Below, piece by piece: positions 43,131 through 51,709 of a DNA stretch of 64,000 nucleotides. The notes beneath the pieces were generated by a model. It saw only the letters and a program-made list of their open reading frames with translations, did no database searches and was not told the DNA's origin. Origin of the DNA: Rhodococcus sp. P1Y. GTDB lineage: Bacteria; Actinomycetota; Actinomycetes; Mycobacteriales; Mycobacteriaceae. The translations under genes and the position numbers were made by a program. The stretch lies in the NCBI RefSeq assembly GCF_003641205.1, contig NZ_CP032762.1, positions 1,054,001 through 1,118,000 on the forward strand. The letters are read 5' to 3'. Position 1 is the stretch's first letter. Every line of letters starts with the position of its first letter.

Positions 43131-43874
43131 GTGGTGTACATCAGCGAACAAGTACTCGGTGACGAAATGCGGCCGGCAGGGGACACCGAACTGGATCTAG
43201 GTCAGCGCATGGCTGCGGTGGCGCGCGAGCTCCGCGCCCAGCACACCGATGCGGACCGAACCCTGCTCGCGATCACCGAATCCGCCGTGATGAACGTGCC
43301 GTCCGCGGAATCGGCCAGTATCACCACGGTCTTGCAAGGCAAGTTCGTGCACAGTGCGGCGCTGGCGGGCGACCTCGCATCCCGGTGCGACGGCCTGCAA
43401 GAGACGTTGCGCGAAGGCCCGTGCCTGGAATCAGCTGTGGAGCAACGAACCATTCGCATCGACGACATGGACGCCGACGGTCGCTGGCCTCGTTTCGCGG
43501 CCGAGGCGTCCAAGGTGGGCGTCAAGAGCATGATTTGTTTTCAGCTCTACGTCGAAGGGCACAACTACGGTGCTCTCAACCTGCACTCGACGCGTGCGAA
43601 CGCGTTCGACGAGGACGCCGAGTCCATCGGTTCGCTCTTCGCGGCGCATGCGGCGATCGCGTTCTCGAGCGCGCGGGAAGAACAGCAGATTCGTGCCGCG
43701 TTGACCACCCGCGACGTCATCGGCCAGGCAAAAGGCATGCTGATGGAACGGTACAAGCTGGGTGCGCAGGCGGCTTTCGCGCTGCTGTCCAAACTTTCCC
43801 AGGACACCAACATCCGCCTGGCAGATCTCGCTCATCAGGTCGTCGCCGACGCCGAGAAGGAGTTGACCGACTAG
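43131..43874 (+). CDS. GAF-ANTAR transcription antitermination regulator
   Basis: A roughly 247-residue signal-responsive regulator. A GAF domain (about residues 40-170, with CLESAVEQRTIRIDDM) is followed by an ANTAR RNA-binding domain (IGQAKGMLMERYKLGAQAAFALLSKLSQDTN) near the C-terminus. ANTAR proteins bind paired hairpins in nascent mRNA to prevent termination. No heme or flavin ligand is obvious. The start is uncertain: GTG 43131 has GAGG six bases upstream, and ATG 43167 is the alternative. Its stop shares CTAG with the convergent EAL gene. Confidence 0.88.
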   Translation: MVYISEQVLGDEMRPAGDTELDLGQRMAAVARELRAQHTDADRTLLAITESAVMNVPSAESASITTVLQGKFVHSAALAGDLASRCDGLQETLREGPCLESAVEQRTIRIDDMDADGRWPRFAAEASKVGVKSMICFQLYVEGHNYGALNLHSTRANAFDEDAESIGSLFAAHAAIAFSSAREEQQIRAALTTRDVIGQAKGMLMERYKLGAQAAFALLSKLSQDTNIRLADLAHQVVADAEKELTD

Positions 43875-45145
43875 AGCCCGGTGCGCTCGACGGGAAGACG
43901 GAGCAGCAGGCTTCGCGCGCAGTCCACCACCAACTGTGGGTCGTGACTGAGCACGTAAGAGAACCGTCGATTCATGTCGGGACCGGTGTCACCCATGTCC
44001 TTGGCAGCGAGGACGGCCGAGAAGTGCGGAGACAGGACGACGACGACCCATTCCTCGCGAACCGGGTCGCCCAGCTCCAAGTCGGCTCCTCGGACCCTCG
44101 GTGCCGGTTCGGAATCGATGCCTGCGGCCAGGGCTCCCACGAGAGCAGCTCTGGTCGCCATGACTTCCCAGCGATGGGCGGTGTGAGGGGTGAAGTGTTC
44201 GCGCTTCTCGAACGAGCCGAGAATGACCGCTGTTTGAAGGCTCTGGCTGGCGATCGACTCGAGACCCTTGCTCACCTCGACGAGCAGTCTCTTGGTGGAC
44301 GGTTTGGAATCTCGCCCTGCCGCTGCCAACTGGCATGGCGACGATCGCGGCAGCGCACCCCTACCGGGTGACGTGCGAAAGTTCACGGGCGACAACCGGG
44401 CCGACGGATCGACGGGCGCCAGAGACTGGTCGGTGAAGTACTTACCCTGTCCGACGCGGGCGCCGAGTGCGATCGCGATGCTGACGCCGTCCTCGGTGTC
44501 GATCCCTTCGGCCATCACCACGGCACCCGTGCGTTCGGTGTACGCCGCAACGGCGTTGACGACCCTGGCTATGAACCGGCTCGGTTTCGCGGCGATCAGG
44601 GAGCGATCGAGCTTGACGACGTCGGGTTCGAGGAGTGGTAGCAGCGCCAGCGATTCGGGTCGAACACCGACGTGGTCGACGGCAATCGCCCAACCGAGGC
44701 GCCGCGCGTCCGCGACCGTTCTCAGGAGCTGCGCCGGCCGACGGATAAGCGCCGTCTCGTCGATCTGCAGCACCGCGGTGCCTGCGTCGACGTGTGCGCG
44801 GTCCGGAAGATGCGGCAGCGTGTCGGGGTCGATGGCGATGAACAGTGGAAGGTTCTGCAGCGATTCGATACGCGCGGCACCTTCGACGGCACCTGACCAG
44901 CGAAACAGGTCGAGATCGACGGTCATGTCCATCGCACGTGCAGCCGAGGCAAGCGCGGAGGGATTTGCGAATGCCGAGTCCGCTGGGCCGCTGACGATGG
45001 CCTCGTACCCGACTACTTCGCGGGTCAGTAGATCGACGATGGGCGAGAAGTCGGTGTGGAGGCTGTTCGGACCGAGGAGAGTCTCGAGAGCTCCGCCGTC
45101 GTACTCCCTCGTCGTTGGCTCGCCGGTCATTGTCTCCCCACTCAT
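43871..45145 (-). CDS. Degenerate EAL-domain protein with DICT sensory domain
   Basis: A 424-residue protein. Residues about 22-260 are EAL-like but lack key catalytic residues: EAI for EAL, AIDPDT in place of N-x-S, and AVDHVGVRPES in place of DDFGTG. VKLDRSLI and AEGIDTEDG persist. It is therefore probably not a c-di-GMP phosphodiesterase but may bind the nucleotide. Residues about 280-400 match the DICT domain (FEKREHFTPHTAHRWEVMA), associated with light and c-di-GMP signalling. It is the last gene of a five-gene cassette, joined by an ATGA overlap. Confidence 0.85.
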   Translation of the reverse strand: MSGETMTGEPTTREYDGGALETLLGPNSLHTDFSPIVDLLTREVVGYEAIVSGPADSAFANPSALASAARAMDMTVDLDLFRWSGAVEGAARIESLQNLPLFIAIDPDTLPHLPDRAHVDAGTAVLQIDETALIRRPAQLLRTVADARRLGWAIAVDHVGVRPESLALLPLLEPDVVKLDRSLIAAKPSRFIARVVNAVAAYTERTGAVVMAEGIDTEDGVSIAIALGARVGQGKYFTDQSLAPVDPSARLSPVNFRTSPGRGALPRSSPCQLAAAGRDSKPSTKRLLVEVSKGLESIASQSLQTAVILGSFEKREHFTPHTAHRWEVMATRAALVGALAAGIDSEPAPRVRGADLELGDPVREEWVVVVLSPHFSAVLAAKDMGDTGPDMNRRFSYVLSHDPQLVVDCARSLLLRLPVERTGL

Positions 45146-45774
45146 ACAAGGCCCTCGATTCGTGCGACCGAATCCGGCCGCTGCGTCGAAGCCGCGAACA
45201 CTTCGAGTATCACATCCTCGTCCACGTACCCGCCCACGCGCACGAGCCCGACAGTGGCTCCGAGTGTGCTGTGCACCTGGTCGCCGGTCAACGGGTAGTC
45301 CGCAACGAGGTGTCGCCAGTGGACCGCCAGCAACGTTCCTCCGGGCTCGAGGTGCGACACGGCGTTGTCGAGTGCAGCAGAAAGATCGCGGCGCCCGAGG
45401 TAGTACCCGACTTCGCTGAGGACGATCAGATCGAACAAACCGTCGCCGGCCACTTCATCCCACGGGTCGGTCAGCGACCACTCGCGGAACTCGACGTTCG
45501 GCGAACCGACTCGTGCCCGTGCCGTCTCGAGAGCCGAGGCGACGATGTCCGTAGACACGAGCGCATCGCATCGACCGGCGAGGCGCTCGGTGAGGATGCC
45601 TATCGAGCAGCCGGGCTCCAGTGCGCGTCGATAACGGGCGTTGGGGAGTGCAGCCAGGGTGAGGGAGTACTTGCGATCCTCGTACCAGTTGTCGCTCAGA
45701 CGGAACGGATCGACGTTGTCGGTGTAGACGTCGTCGAAATAGTCCTTGTTCAGTGTCGTGCGGTCGGTACTCAT
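45142..45774 (-). CDS. Class I SAM-dependent methyltransferase (NodS-like)
   Basis: A 210-residue methyltransferase. The SAM motif ALEPGCSIGILTERLAGRC begins near residue 50, with acidic VSTDIVASAL following and DLIVLSEVGYYL as the post-motif. The fold resembles nodulation protein S, which N-methylates a deacetylated amino sugar. A PIG-L deacetylase is encoded immediately upstream (ATGA overlap), so deacetylation followed by N-methylation of an amino sugar is a reasonable inference. The true substrate is unknown. Confidence 0.88.
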   Translation of the reverse strand: MSTDRTTLNKDYFDDVYTDNVDPFRLSDNWYEDRKYSLTLAALPNARYRRALEPGCSIGILTERLAGRCDALVSTDIVASALETARARVGSPNVEFREWSLTDPWDEVAGDGLFDLIVLSEVGYYLGRRDLSAALDNAVSHLEPGGTLLAVHWRHLVADYPLTGDQVHSTLGATVGLVRVGGYVDEDVILEVFAASTQRPDSVARIEGLV

Positions 45775-46523
45775 GCGAACACCATTTCGTAGGAACGGAG
45801 CAACCGCTCCAAGATGTGTGGGGGAAGTACCGCGCGGTCGGCCGGATGGTCGGACAACGGCTCGATCTGAGTCGTGAAGTGTTGCACAGCAGCGTTTTTA
45901 CACGCCTGAGCGCGATCGTCGAGATCGACCGTGAGCGCCCGACCCCAGGGGACGTCGTCGTCGTTGGGGTGCGACCAGTGCCACATCCAGACTGGATACT
46001 CCAGAACGGCGATCCCGACGCGCCGAGCCGCGGTGAGGCATGCTCTGGCCGTCGCCTCGTGGTCCGGGTGGCGGTCTCCGCGCCACGGCGTCAGGCACCA
46101 GGTTCCCTGTCCGCCGGACAGCAGCCCGGTCAATGCATGGGTGAGTGCTTCTTCGTTGGCCGCTACCTGCCCGTCGTCGAAACCCAGTCGTATGGGATCG
46201 ATGTCGAGGCCGAGCTCGCGGAGCGCTCGCTGAGCTTCCTTCGGTCGAATGTCGGTCAGTGCATCGGAGGTGAGCGTCGGCGAATGGGGATGCGACGCGC
46301 CGCCGTCGGTGACTGCGACGACCGACACCGGTATTCCCGACGCCGCGGCGATCGACATCAACCCGCCGACGCCGAGAACTTCGTCATCGGGGTGCGGTGC
46401 GACAACGATCATTTCGCGACACCGAGCAAGGTCGAGAGGCGGAAACGTGTGCCCCCACGAACTCCACTCCGATTCCGGAGTGCCCATATCGACCTCGGCA
46501 TCGAACGTCTCGATCCCTACCAC
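45771..46523 (-). CDS. PIG-L family N-deacetylase
   Basis: A 250-residue zinc-dependent deacetylase with motif VAPHPDDEVLGVGGL near residue 40 and HPDHEATA near 155, the metal-binding blocks of LmbE/PIG-L enzymes such as MshB and Mca. It removes acetyl groups from N-acetylated amino sugars or conjugates. It overlaps the acyl-CoA dehydrogenase-like gene by seven bases and the methyltransferase gene by four. It is unlikely to be MshB given this context. Confidence 0.9.
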   Translation of the reverse strand: MVGIETFDAEVDMGTPESEWSSWGHTFPPLDLARCREMIVVAPHPDDEVLGVGGLMSIAAASGIPVSVVAVTDGGASHPHSPTLTSDALTDIRPKEAQRALRELGLDIDPIRLGFDDGQVAANEEALTHALTGLLSGGQGTWCLTPWRGDRHPDHEATARACLTAARRVGIAVLEYPVWMWHWSHPNDDDVPWGRALTVDLDDRAQACKNAAVQHFTTQIEPLSDHPADRAVLPPHILERLLRSYEMVFA

Positions 46524-47482
46524 GGGTTGTCCTCCTTCGCGATGTCCTCACCGAGGGCGGCGAGATCGCGCTCGGCGTGAGATTGGCGCAAAAAGACCGT
46601 GAGGTCGGCCACGCGCCTGGCGTGTTCGCCGTTGGCGCACAACGGAGCTGCTCCGAGTGCGCGACCCACGCGATCGATGGTGTCGGTCGCGGCGGATTCG
46701 ACGATCGCGCGCACGGTTCGTGCCCGTGTTCGTCCTCGACCGTCGGAATCGGTTGGATCGGCGTCGATTTCAGCTGCGGCAGTGGTCAGTGCGCTCGAGG
46801 CGGCACCCAGTGATGCTGCGACCGCGCCGAGGTGAGCCTTGGCGTGGGTATCGGCGCCAGATCGGACAGCGGTGTGCAGGGTGTCCGCCACTGCGCATGC
46901 CCCGCCGAACCACACGGCTGCAACGCCGACCGCGCCGTGCCAGAATCCGGCTCGCTCGACGTACGCGCCGACCTCACCCACCGGCACCGCGGTTGCACCG
47001 TCGAAGCGGACGGTGCCCGAATCGCTCCTGGACATCCCGACGGCATGCCATGTGTTCGCGATCGGCCAGCACCAGTCCTGGGTCAAATCGACGGCGAACA
47101 ACCTCGACCGGTCACCGACCCGCGCAGTGACCAACGCGTTGGTGCACAGACTTGCGCCCGAGCACCACGGTTTGACGCCCGAAAGCTTCCAACCGTTGGT
47201 TCCCTGCACTGCCTCGAGTACCGGGGACGGCGGTTCAGCAGCCCACACGCCCCAGATCTGGCCGCGCTTGGGCGTCGGGCCTCCGAGTTCGGCGAGGATG
47301 GCCAGTGCATCGGCATGCCCCTCGGCGAACCGTCCCAGTACCGTGTCTTCTCGCCCCAGGGCCGCCAGCGTCAACCAACGCGAATCGGTGTAACCCGCGC
47401 CCGGTAGTTCTAGATCAGCCGATTCATCGCGAATCCACTGTCGCAGTCTGTCGTGCAGTCCAGCGACCGGTGTAGTGCTCAT
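46517..47482 (-). CDS. Acyl-CoA dehydrogenase-like flavoprotein (short)
   Basis: A 321-residue protein of the acyl-CoA dehydrogenase superfamily, shorter than the usual 380-400 residues; the N-terminal helical part is reduced. WKLSGVKPWCSGASLC matches the middle-domain strand of the family, and ADTLHTAVRSGADTHAKAHLG to the end is the C-terminal helical domain. The usual catalytic Glu is not evident, so an acyl-CoA substrate is doubtful; an amine- or nitroalkane-oxidase-like reaction is possible. It is joined to the glycosyltransferase 2 gene by an ATGA overlap. Confidence 0.82.
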   Translation of the reverse strand: MSTTPVAGLHDRLRQWIRDESADLELPGAGYTDSRWLTLAALGREDTVLGRFAEGHADALAILAELGGPTPKRGQIWGVWAAEPPSPVLEAVQGTNGWKLSGVKPWCSGASLCTNALVTARVGDRSRLFAVDLTQDWCWPIANTWHAVGMSRSDSGTVRFDGATAVPVGEVGAYVERAGFWHGAVGVAAVWFGGACAVADTLHTAVRSGADTHAKAHLGAVAASLGAASSALTTAAAEIDADPTDSDGRGRTRARTVRAIVESAATDTIDRVGRALGAAPLCANGEHARRVADLTVFLRQSHAERDLAALGEDIAKEDNPW

Positions 47483-48204
47483 TGCGCAATCGCCAGTTCG
47501 AGACCGCGCAGATGTCCGGCGAAACCGTCGGGCGCCCGCCCTTCCGTACGAGACGAGGTGCGCACAGGAGAGTCAGATGCGTACAGAACCGGAACGGCAG
47601 CGTGCTCGAGACGGCGGACGAGATCGACGTCCTCCGCGGTGGTCAAAGCTCCGAACCCTCCGACAGACCAGTATGCGCTCGCGCGCAGACCAAGATTTGC
47701 GCCGTGAACGTGTCGATGACCCGGTCGGTGTCGGTATCCGGAGTCGTAGGCCAGTGCGAGCGCCGGAGATGCGGACTCCAGATCGGGGAGAACCGTCCCC
47801 GCGACGACGTCGGCGCCGCGAGCGGCGTGCGCGAGTTGCGACGCGAGCCAGGTCGGGCTCACCGCACTGTCGGCGTCCGTCGTCGCGAACCACACGTCCG
47901 AGAGCGGAGTACGGCGCGACGACGAACGCGCCGAGAAGAATCCGGCTGCGCGCGCGGCCCCGACATTCCGTCGGTCGACCCGAACCACGGTGAGGCCGGT
48001 CTTGTCGGCCCACGTCACGGCAATGTCCTCGGACGAGTCGGTGCACGAGTCAAGTACAACTACCAACTCGGTGTCGACCCCGGTCTGCTCGAGCTGAGCA
48101 GCCGCCCCGGAGAGCGCCGTCAGACAGGTATCGAGCAGCAGCTCCTCGTTGTGAACGGGCACAACCACGACGGTGCGTCGCACTTCCTGCCGAACATCGA
48201 TCAC
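47479..48204 (-). CDS. Glycosyltransferase family 2
   Basis: A 241-residue GT-A glycosyltransferase. VVVVPVHNEELLLDTCLTAL opens the nucleotide-binding fold, FATTDADSAVS supplies the DxD metal site, and FGALTTAEDVDLVRRL the catalytic ED acid region. No membrane helices are present. GTG at 48204 is chosen because GGAGG precedes it; the upstream frame is long but has unlike composition. It heads the five-gene minus-strand cassette and would supply the glycosylated substrate for its deacetylase and methyltransferase. Confidence 0.88.
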   Translation of the reverse strand: MIDVRQEVRRTVVVVPVHNEELLLDTCLTALSGAAAQLEQTGVDTELVVVLDSCTDSSEDIAVTWADKTGLTVVRVDRRNVGAARAAGFFSARSSSRRTPLSDVWFATTDADSAVSPTWLASQLAHAARGADVVAGTVLPDLESASPALALAYDSGYRHRPGHRHVHGANLGLRASAYWSVGGFGALTTAEDVDLVRRLEHAAVPVLYASDSPVRTSSRTEGRAPDGFAGHLRGLELAIAQ

Positions 48205-48392
48205 TTCTACACCCCTCCGCCGTGCCGAATCCGGGCGAGGAGCGAGCAGACAGCGGGCATGGCTGAAAAGCCAGGGCAGGTGTGAACTCGAACGCAAAGA
48301 AACGGCGCTTGTGAACCGCCGGTGGCTCGACGGAGTGCTGATGAGTCCCGATAGACCCACCTTGTGATCCCCCTCAGTGGCACAATCCAAAC

Positions 48393-48947
48393 ATGATTCC
48401 GCGCATTCGACCAGGGACGGTGAGGGCCGTGACGCGGATCGGAGCTCGCCGACTCGCTCCGACGACAGCCGCGGCCTTCGGCATCGGTGCGGTAGTTGCT
48501 TTCGTCTCACCCGGCTCGGCGAACGCGTCCGACCTGACGTGTGCGGCGCCACCGGGGTTGGAAACTCTCGCGGTCCAGGACGGAAACGCGTGCGGAACCC
48601 GCGTCGACGAGTTTTCCACGGCCCTTGCTCGGGCTCTGGAGGGCGTCGCGTTCGCGCGCGCCTACGGTGGCGGCGCGGCGTACGCACTTGCCCACGGCGG
48701 CGGCGTCGCCGCAGGAGAGACGGTGTCGGGGCAGGTGGGATCCGCAGCGGTCGGGCGTGACGCGGTGGCCATCGTCTCGCCCGACCCCGGCGTCGTTGCG
48801 TTCGCACTGTCACTCGAGGGTGGGCAGACTTTCGTCGGGACTGCCGACGAGGGTGTTCGCTGCAGCGCGGGTGCCGGTATCGCCGTCAACCTCACTACCG
48901 GCCGGATCTGCGTGTCCGACGGTTCGAACTTCGTCCGTAACCCTTGA
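48393..48947 (+). CDS. Exported DUF6764-like protein
   Basis: A 184-residue protein with a Tat- or Sec-like N-terminus (TRIGARRLAPTTAAAFGIGA, cut near NASA, about residue 46). The mature part is rich in Gly and Ala with repeated beta-type GGG segments (ARAYGGGAAYALAHGGGVAA) and cysteines at CAAPP, ACGTR, RCSAG and ICVSD. I recognise it as similar to the DUF6764 family of mycolic-acid actinomycetes; the function is unknown. It reads away from the glycosyltransferase cassette and precedes the HdeD-type gene by 19 bases. Confidence 0.7.
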   Translation: MIPRIRPGTVRAVTRIGARRLAPTTAAAFGIGAVVAFVSPGSANASDLTCAAPPGLETLAVQDGNACGTRVDEFSTALARALEGVAFARAYGGGAAYALAHGGGVAAGETVSGQVGSAAVGRDAVAIVSPDPGVVAFALSLEGGQTFVGTADEGVRCSAGAGIAVNLTTGRICVSDGSNFVRNP

Positions 48948-48966
48948 AGGAAAGTAGGTTTCAGCC

Positions 48967-49572
48967 ATGACCGCAGAGTCCGCGAACAACTTTTCCACTG
49001 GTGAAGAGGCGTTGCTGCGCATCGGCAAGGATCTGTGGTGGGCAGTGCTGCTTCGCGGCGTTCTTGCGGTGATCTTCGGCGTGGTCGCGTTGGCCTGGCC
49101 GGGCGTCACCGTCTGGGCACTCGTCGTGGTCTTCGGCGCCTACGCGATCGTCGACGGCATCTCGGCGATCATCCGAGCTGTGTCCTCACGCAAGGTCGAG
49201 TCCGGCTGGGTGTGGTGGCTTCTGGGCGGTGTCGTGTCGCTCGTGGCAGGAATCATCGCGTTCGTTTGGCCCGAGATAACCGCACTGGCTGCCGTTTTCG
49301 TCATAGGTATTTGGGCAATCATGGGCGGAATACTGGAGATCGCCGGATCGATCCGCTTGCGCAAACTCGATGGCGCAGCGCATTGGGGCTTGCTTCTCTT
49401 CGCCGGAATCGTGGAGCTTCTGTTCGGCCTGGTGCTGGTGTTCTCGCCGGTCAGCGGCATTCTGTCTATCGTGTGGCTCATCGGTGTTTTCGCTCTTCTC
49501 TTCGGCATTCTGTTCGTCGTCAGTGCGTTCCAGGTGCGGTCGGCGGCGAAGAAGGCAGGGATAGTTTCCTGA
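48967..49572 (+). CDS. HdeD-family (DUF308) membrane protein
   Basis: A 201-residue integral membrane protein with about six helices in paired repeats (VLAVIFGVVALAWPGVTVWALVVVFGAYAIVDG then the same pattern). This matches DUF308, the family of E. coli HdeD, associated with acid resistance. The repeated ALAWPG/FVWPE motif is typical. The physiological role in actinobacteria is not known. It starts 19 bases after the exported protein gene, so the two may be an operon. Confidence 0.87.
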   Translation: MTAESANNFSTGEEALLRIGKDLWWAVLLRGVLAVIFGVVALAWPGVTVWALVVVFGAYAIVDGISAIIRAVSSRKVESGWVWWLLGGVVSLVAGIIAFVWPEITALAAVFVIGIWAIMGGILEIAGSIRLRKLDGAAHWGLLLFAGIVELLFGLVLVFSPVSGILSIVWLIGVFALLFGILFVVSAFQVRSAAKKAGIVS

Positions 49573-49670
49573 CACCGGCCGATTGGCCAACAGCGCCGCA
49601 TGTGTGTGTTAATGGCGGTTGGTTCGGCCCTGTGTGGCCGCGGACGACGAAGGATGGATCGGGAACAGCT

Positions 49671-50612
49671 ATGGCACTGATTTCTCTGAAGACACGGCGG
49701 TCTTTCGCTGCATCGGGTTCATCTCGAAAGGTGATCACTCGGTTGTCCCTTGCGGCCGTGATCACTGCTTTCGGAGCAGCCTCGCTGGTGACGCCGGCTC
49801 AGGCGGCCCCGTTGTGGCCGGGTGGACCGGAACTGCCCGGCGTCGGTTCTTCCGATCCGGGGCAACCCGCGCCCGCTCCGGCGCCGCAGATTCAGCGACT
49901 CGCCCCGGCGAACTTCGCCGATCCCTCGATCAGCCCGAACGGTGGCGAGGTCGTCGGCGTCGCACAGCCGATCGCGATCCGGTTCACCGAATCGATCGGT
50001 GACCGCGGAGCCGCGGAAGCTGCCATCCGCGTCACCACCTCACCGTCGGTCGACGGACACTTCTACTGGATCAACGACACCCAGGTGCGCTGGTTGCCGA
50101 ACGAGTTCTATCCGGCACACACCCAGGTGACCGTCGAAGCAGGCGGCGCCCGCGCCGACTTCTCTACCGGAGACTCCGTCATCACCACCGCCGACGACGC
50201 CACCAAGACCATCACCGTCACGCGCAACGGCGAGGTGGTGCGCACCATGCCGACTTCGTTCGGCAAGTCGGGCCACGAGACGCCGAACGGCACCTACCTC
50301 GTCGGCGAGAAGTTCCGGGACATGTACATGGACTCGTCCACCTACGGCGTCCCGGTCGACTCCGCGGAGGGCTACCGCACCTACGTCGAGTACGCCACGC
50401 GAATTTCGTACAGCGGCATCTTCGTTCACGCCGCGCCGTGGTCCGTCGACTCGCAGGGCTACGAGAACGTCAGCCACGGTTGCCTCAACGTCAGCACCGA
50501 GGACGGCAAGTGGTTCTTCGAGAACGCTCAGAAGGGCGACCCGGTCGTGGTGACGAACACCGCGGGCGGCACCCTCAGCGGATCCGACGGATTGGGCGAC
50601 TGGAACCGCTGA
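49671..50612 (+). CDS. L,D-transpeptidase (YkuD) with Ig-like domain
   Basis: A 313-residue exported cell-wall enzyme. A signal peptide ends near AQA (about 45). A Pro-rich linker follows, then an Ig-like domain (about 75-170, FADPSISPNGGEVVGVAQPIA). The YkuD catalytic domain ends in the active-site block SHGCLNVS with its cysteine. L,D-transpeptidases make 3-3 cross-links in peptidoglycan. This layout matches mycobacterial Ldt enzymes such as LdtB. ATG at 49671 is chosen because the frame above it is the shadow of the previous gene. Confidence 0.93.
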   Translation: MALISLKTRRSFAASGSSRKVITRLSLAAVITAFGAASLVTPAQAAPLWPGGPELPGVGSSDPGQPAPAPAPQIQRLAPANFADPSISPNGGEVVGVAQPIAIRFTESIGDRGAAEAAIRVTTSPSVDGHFYWINDTQVRWLPNEFYPAHTQVTVEAGGARADFSTGDSVITTADDATKTITVTRNGEVVRTMPTSFGKSGHETPNGTYLVGEKFRDMYMDSSTYGVPVDSAEGYRTYVEYATRISYSGIFVHAAPWSVDSQGYENVSHGCLNVSTEDGKWFFENAQKGDPVVVTNTAGGTLSGSDGLGDWNR

Positions 50613-50683
50613 CGCCTGGTAATCGATCGCAGGGATGGCCGATGTGGCTGAAATGTGTTGGTGCGTGATGTAGTTTCAGTCAC

Positions 50684-50755
50684 ATGACACAGGTCACACC
50701 CCAGATGTTGGTTCTGCGATCGATTCCCCGTCCGACCCCGTTCATCATCCGTTAG
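50684..50755 (+). CDS. Candidate 23-codon leader ORF before ugpA
   Basis: ATG at 50684 opens MTQVTPQMLVLRSIPRPTPF plus three residues and stops at 50755, 25 bases before ugpA. Bases GTCACA occur twice just around its start (50679 and 50693). Upstream attenuator or regulatory peptides occur in actinobacteria, but the sequence resembles none I know. It could be non-coding. Confidence 0.3.
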   Translation: MTQVTPQMLVLRSIPRPTPFIIR

Positions 50756-50779
50756 CCGCGGGTAAGAACAGTCCCCGCA

Positions 50780-51709
50780 GTGAGTACAACAACGGAACGA
50801 GTGCTGCCTACAGCAGGCCGGAGGACATTCTTCGGCAGGCCGTGGAGCGACTACGCACTGTTCCTCATCCTTCTCGGGCCGAACCTGGCCCTGCTCGTGG
50901 TGTTCACGTACCGACCGCTCGTCGAGAACTTCCAGTTCTCCTTCTACGACTGGAATCTCTCCTCTCCCACATCGACTTTCGTCGGTCTTGACAACTACCG
51001 TGAGTGGCTCACCCGCGACGACACCTGGACCATCGTCTCCAACACCGTCATCTTCACGATCGCGGCGGTTGCCGGATCTCTGGTGCTCGGCCTTGTGCTG
51101 GCGATGCTGCTGGACCGAAAGCTGCGCGGTCGCAACTTCGCTCGCTCGGCGGTGTTCGCGCCGTTCGTCATCTCGGGTGCGGCCATCGGTATCGCGTTCC
51201 AGTTCGTGTTCGACCCCAACTTCGGTCTCGTGCAGGACCTGCTGCATCGAGTGGGCCTGACCAGCCCGGACTTCTACCAGGATCCGCACTGGGCGCTGTT
51301 CATGGTGACGGTGACGTACCTCTGGAAGAACCTCGGCTACGCCTTCGTCATCTACCTCGCCGCTCTGCAGGGAGTACGCAAGGAGTTGATGGAAGCAGCC
51401 GAGATCGACCGCGCGAGCAAGTGGACCACCTTCCGCAAAGTACTTCTGCCACAACTGCGTCCGACGACCTTCTTCCTGTCGATCACGGTGCTCCTCAACT
51501 CCCTGCAGGTCTTCGACATCATCAACGTCATGACCCGCGGAGGCCCGCTGGGCAACGGCACGACGACGATGGTGTTCCAGGTGTACGAGGAGACCTTCCG
51601 AAACTTCCGAGCCGGCTACGGTGCGACCGTCGCGACGATCATGTTCGTCGTTCTGCTGATCGTCACGCTCGTACAAGTACGCATCATGGATCGGGACGAT
51701 CAGCGATGA
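50780..51709 (+). CDS. ugpA: Glycerol-3-phosphate/carbohydrate ABC permease UgpA-type
   Basis: A 309-residue inner-membrane permease with six helices and the EAA loop EAAEIDRASKWTTFRKVLLPQLRP. The gene order permease, permease, binding protein, ATPase is that of mycobacterial ugpAEBC, which imports glycerol 3-phosphate diesters such as glycerophosphocholine in M. tuberculosis. The GTG start at 50780 has only a weak ribosome site. Overlap ATGA with the next permease shows coupling. Confidence 0.87.
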   Translation: MSTTTERVLPTAGRRTFFGRPWSDYALFLILLGPNLALLVVFTYRPLVENFQFSFYDWNLSSPTSTFVGLDNYREWLTRDDTWTIVSNTVIFTIAAVAGSLVLGLVLAMLLDRKLRGRNFARSAVFAPFVISGAAIGIAFQFVFDPNFGLVQDLLHRVGLTSPDFYQDPHWALFMVTVTYLWKNLGYAFVIYLAALQGVRKELMEAAEIDRASKWTTFRKVLLPQLRPTTFFLSITVLLNSLQVFDIINVMTRGGPLGNGTTTMVFQVYEETFRNFRAGYGATVATIMFVVLLIVTLVQVRIMDRDDQR

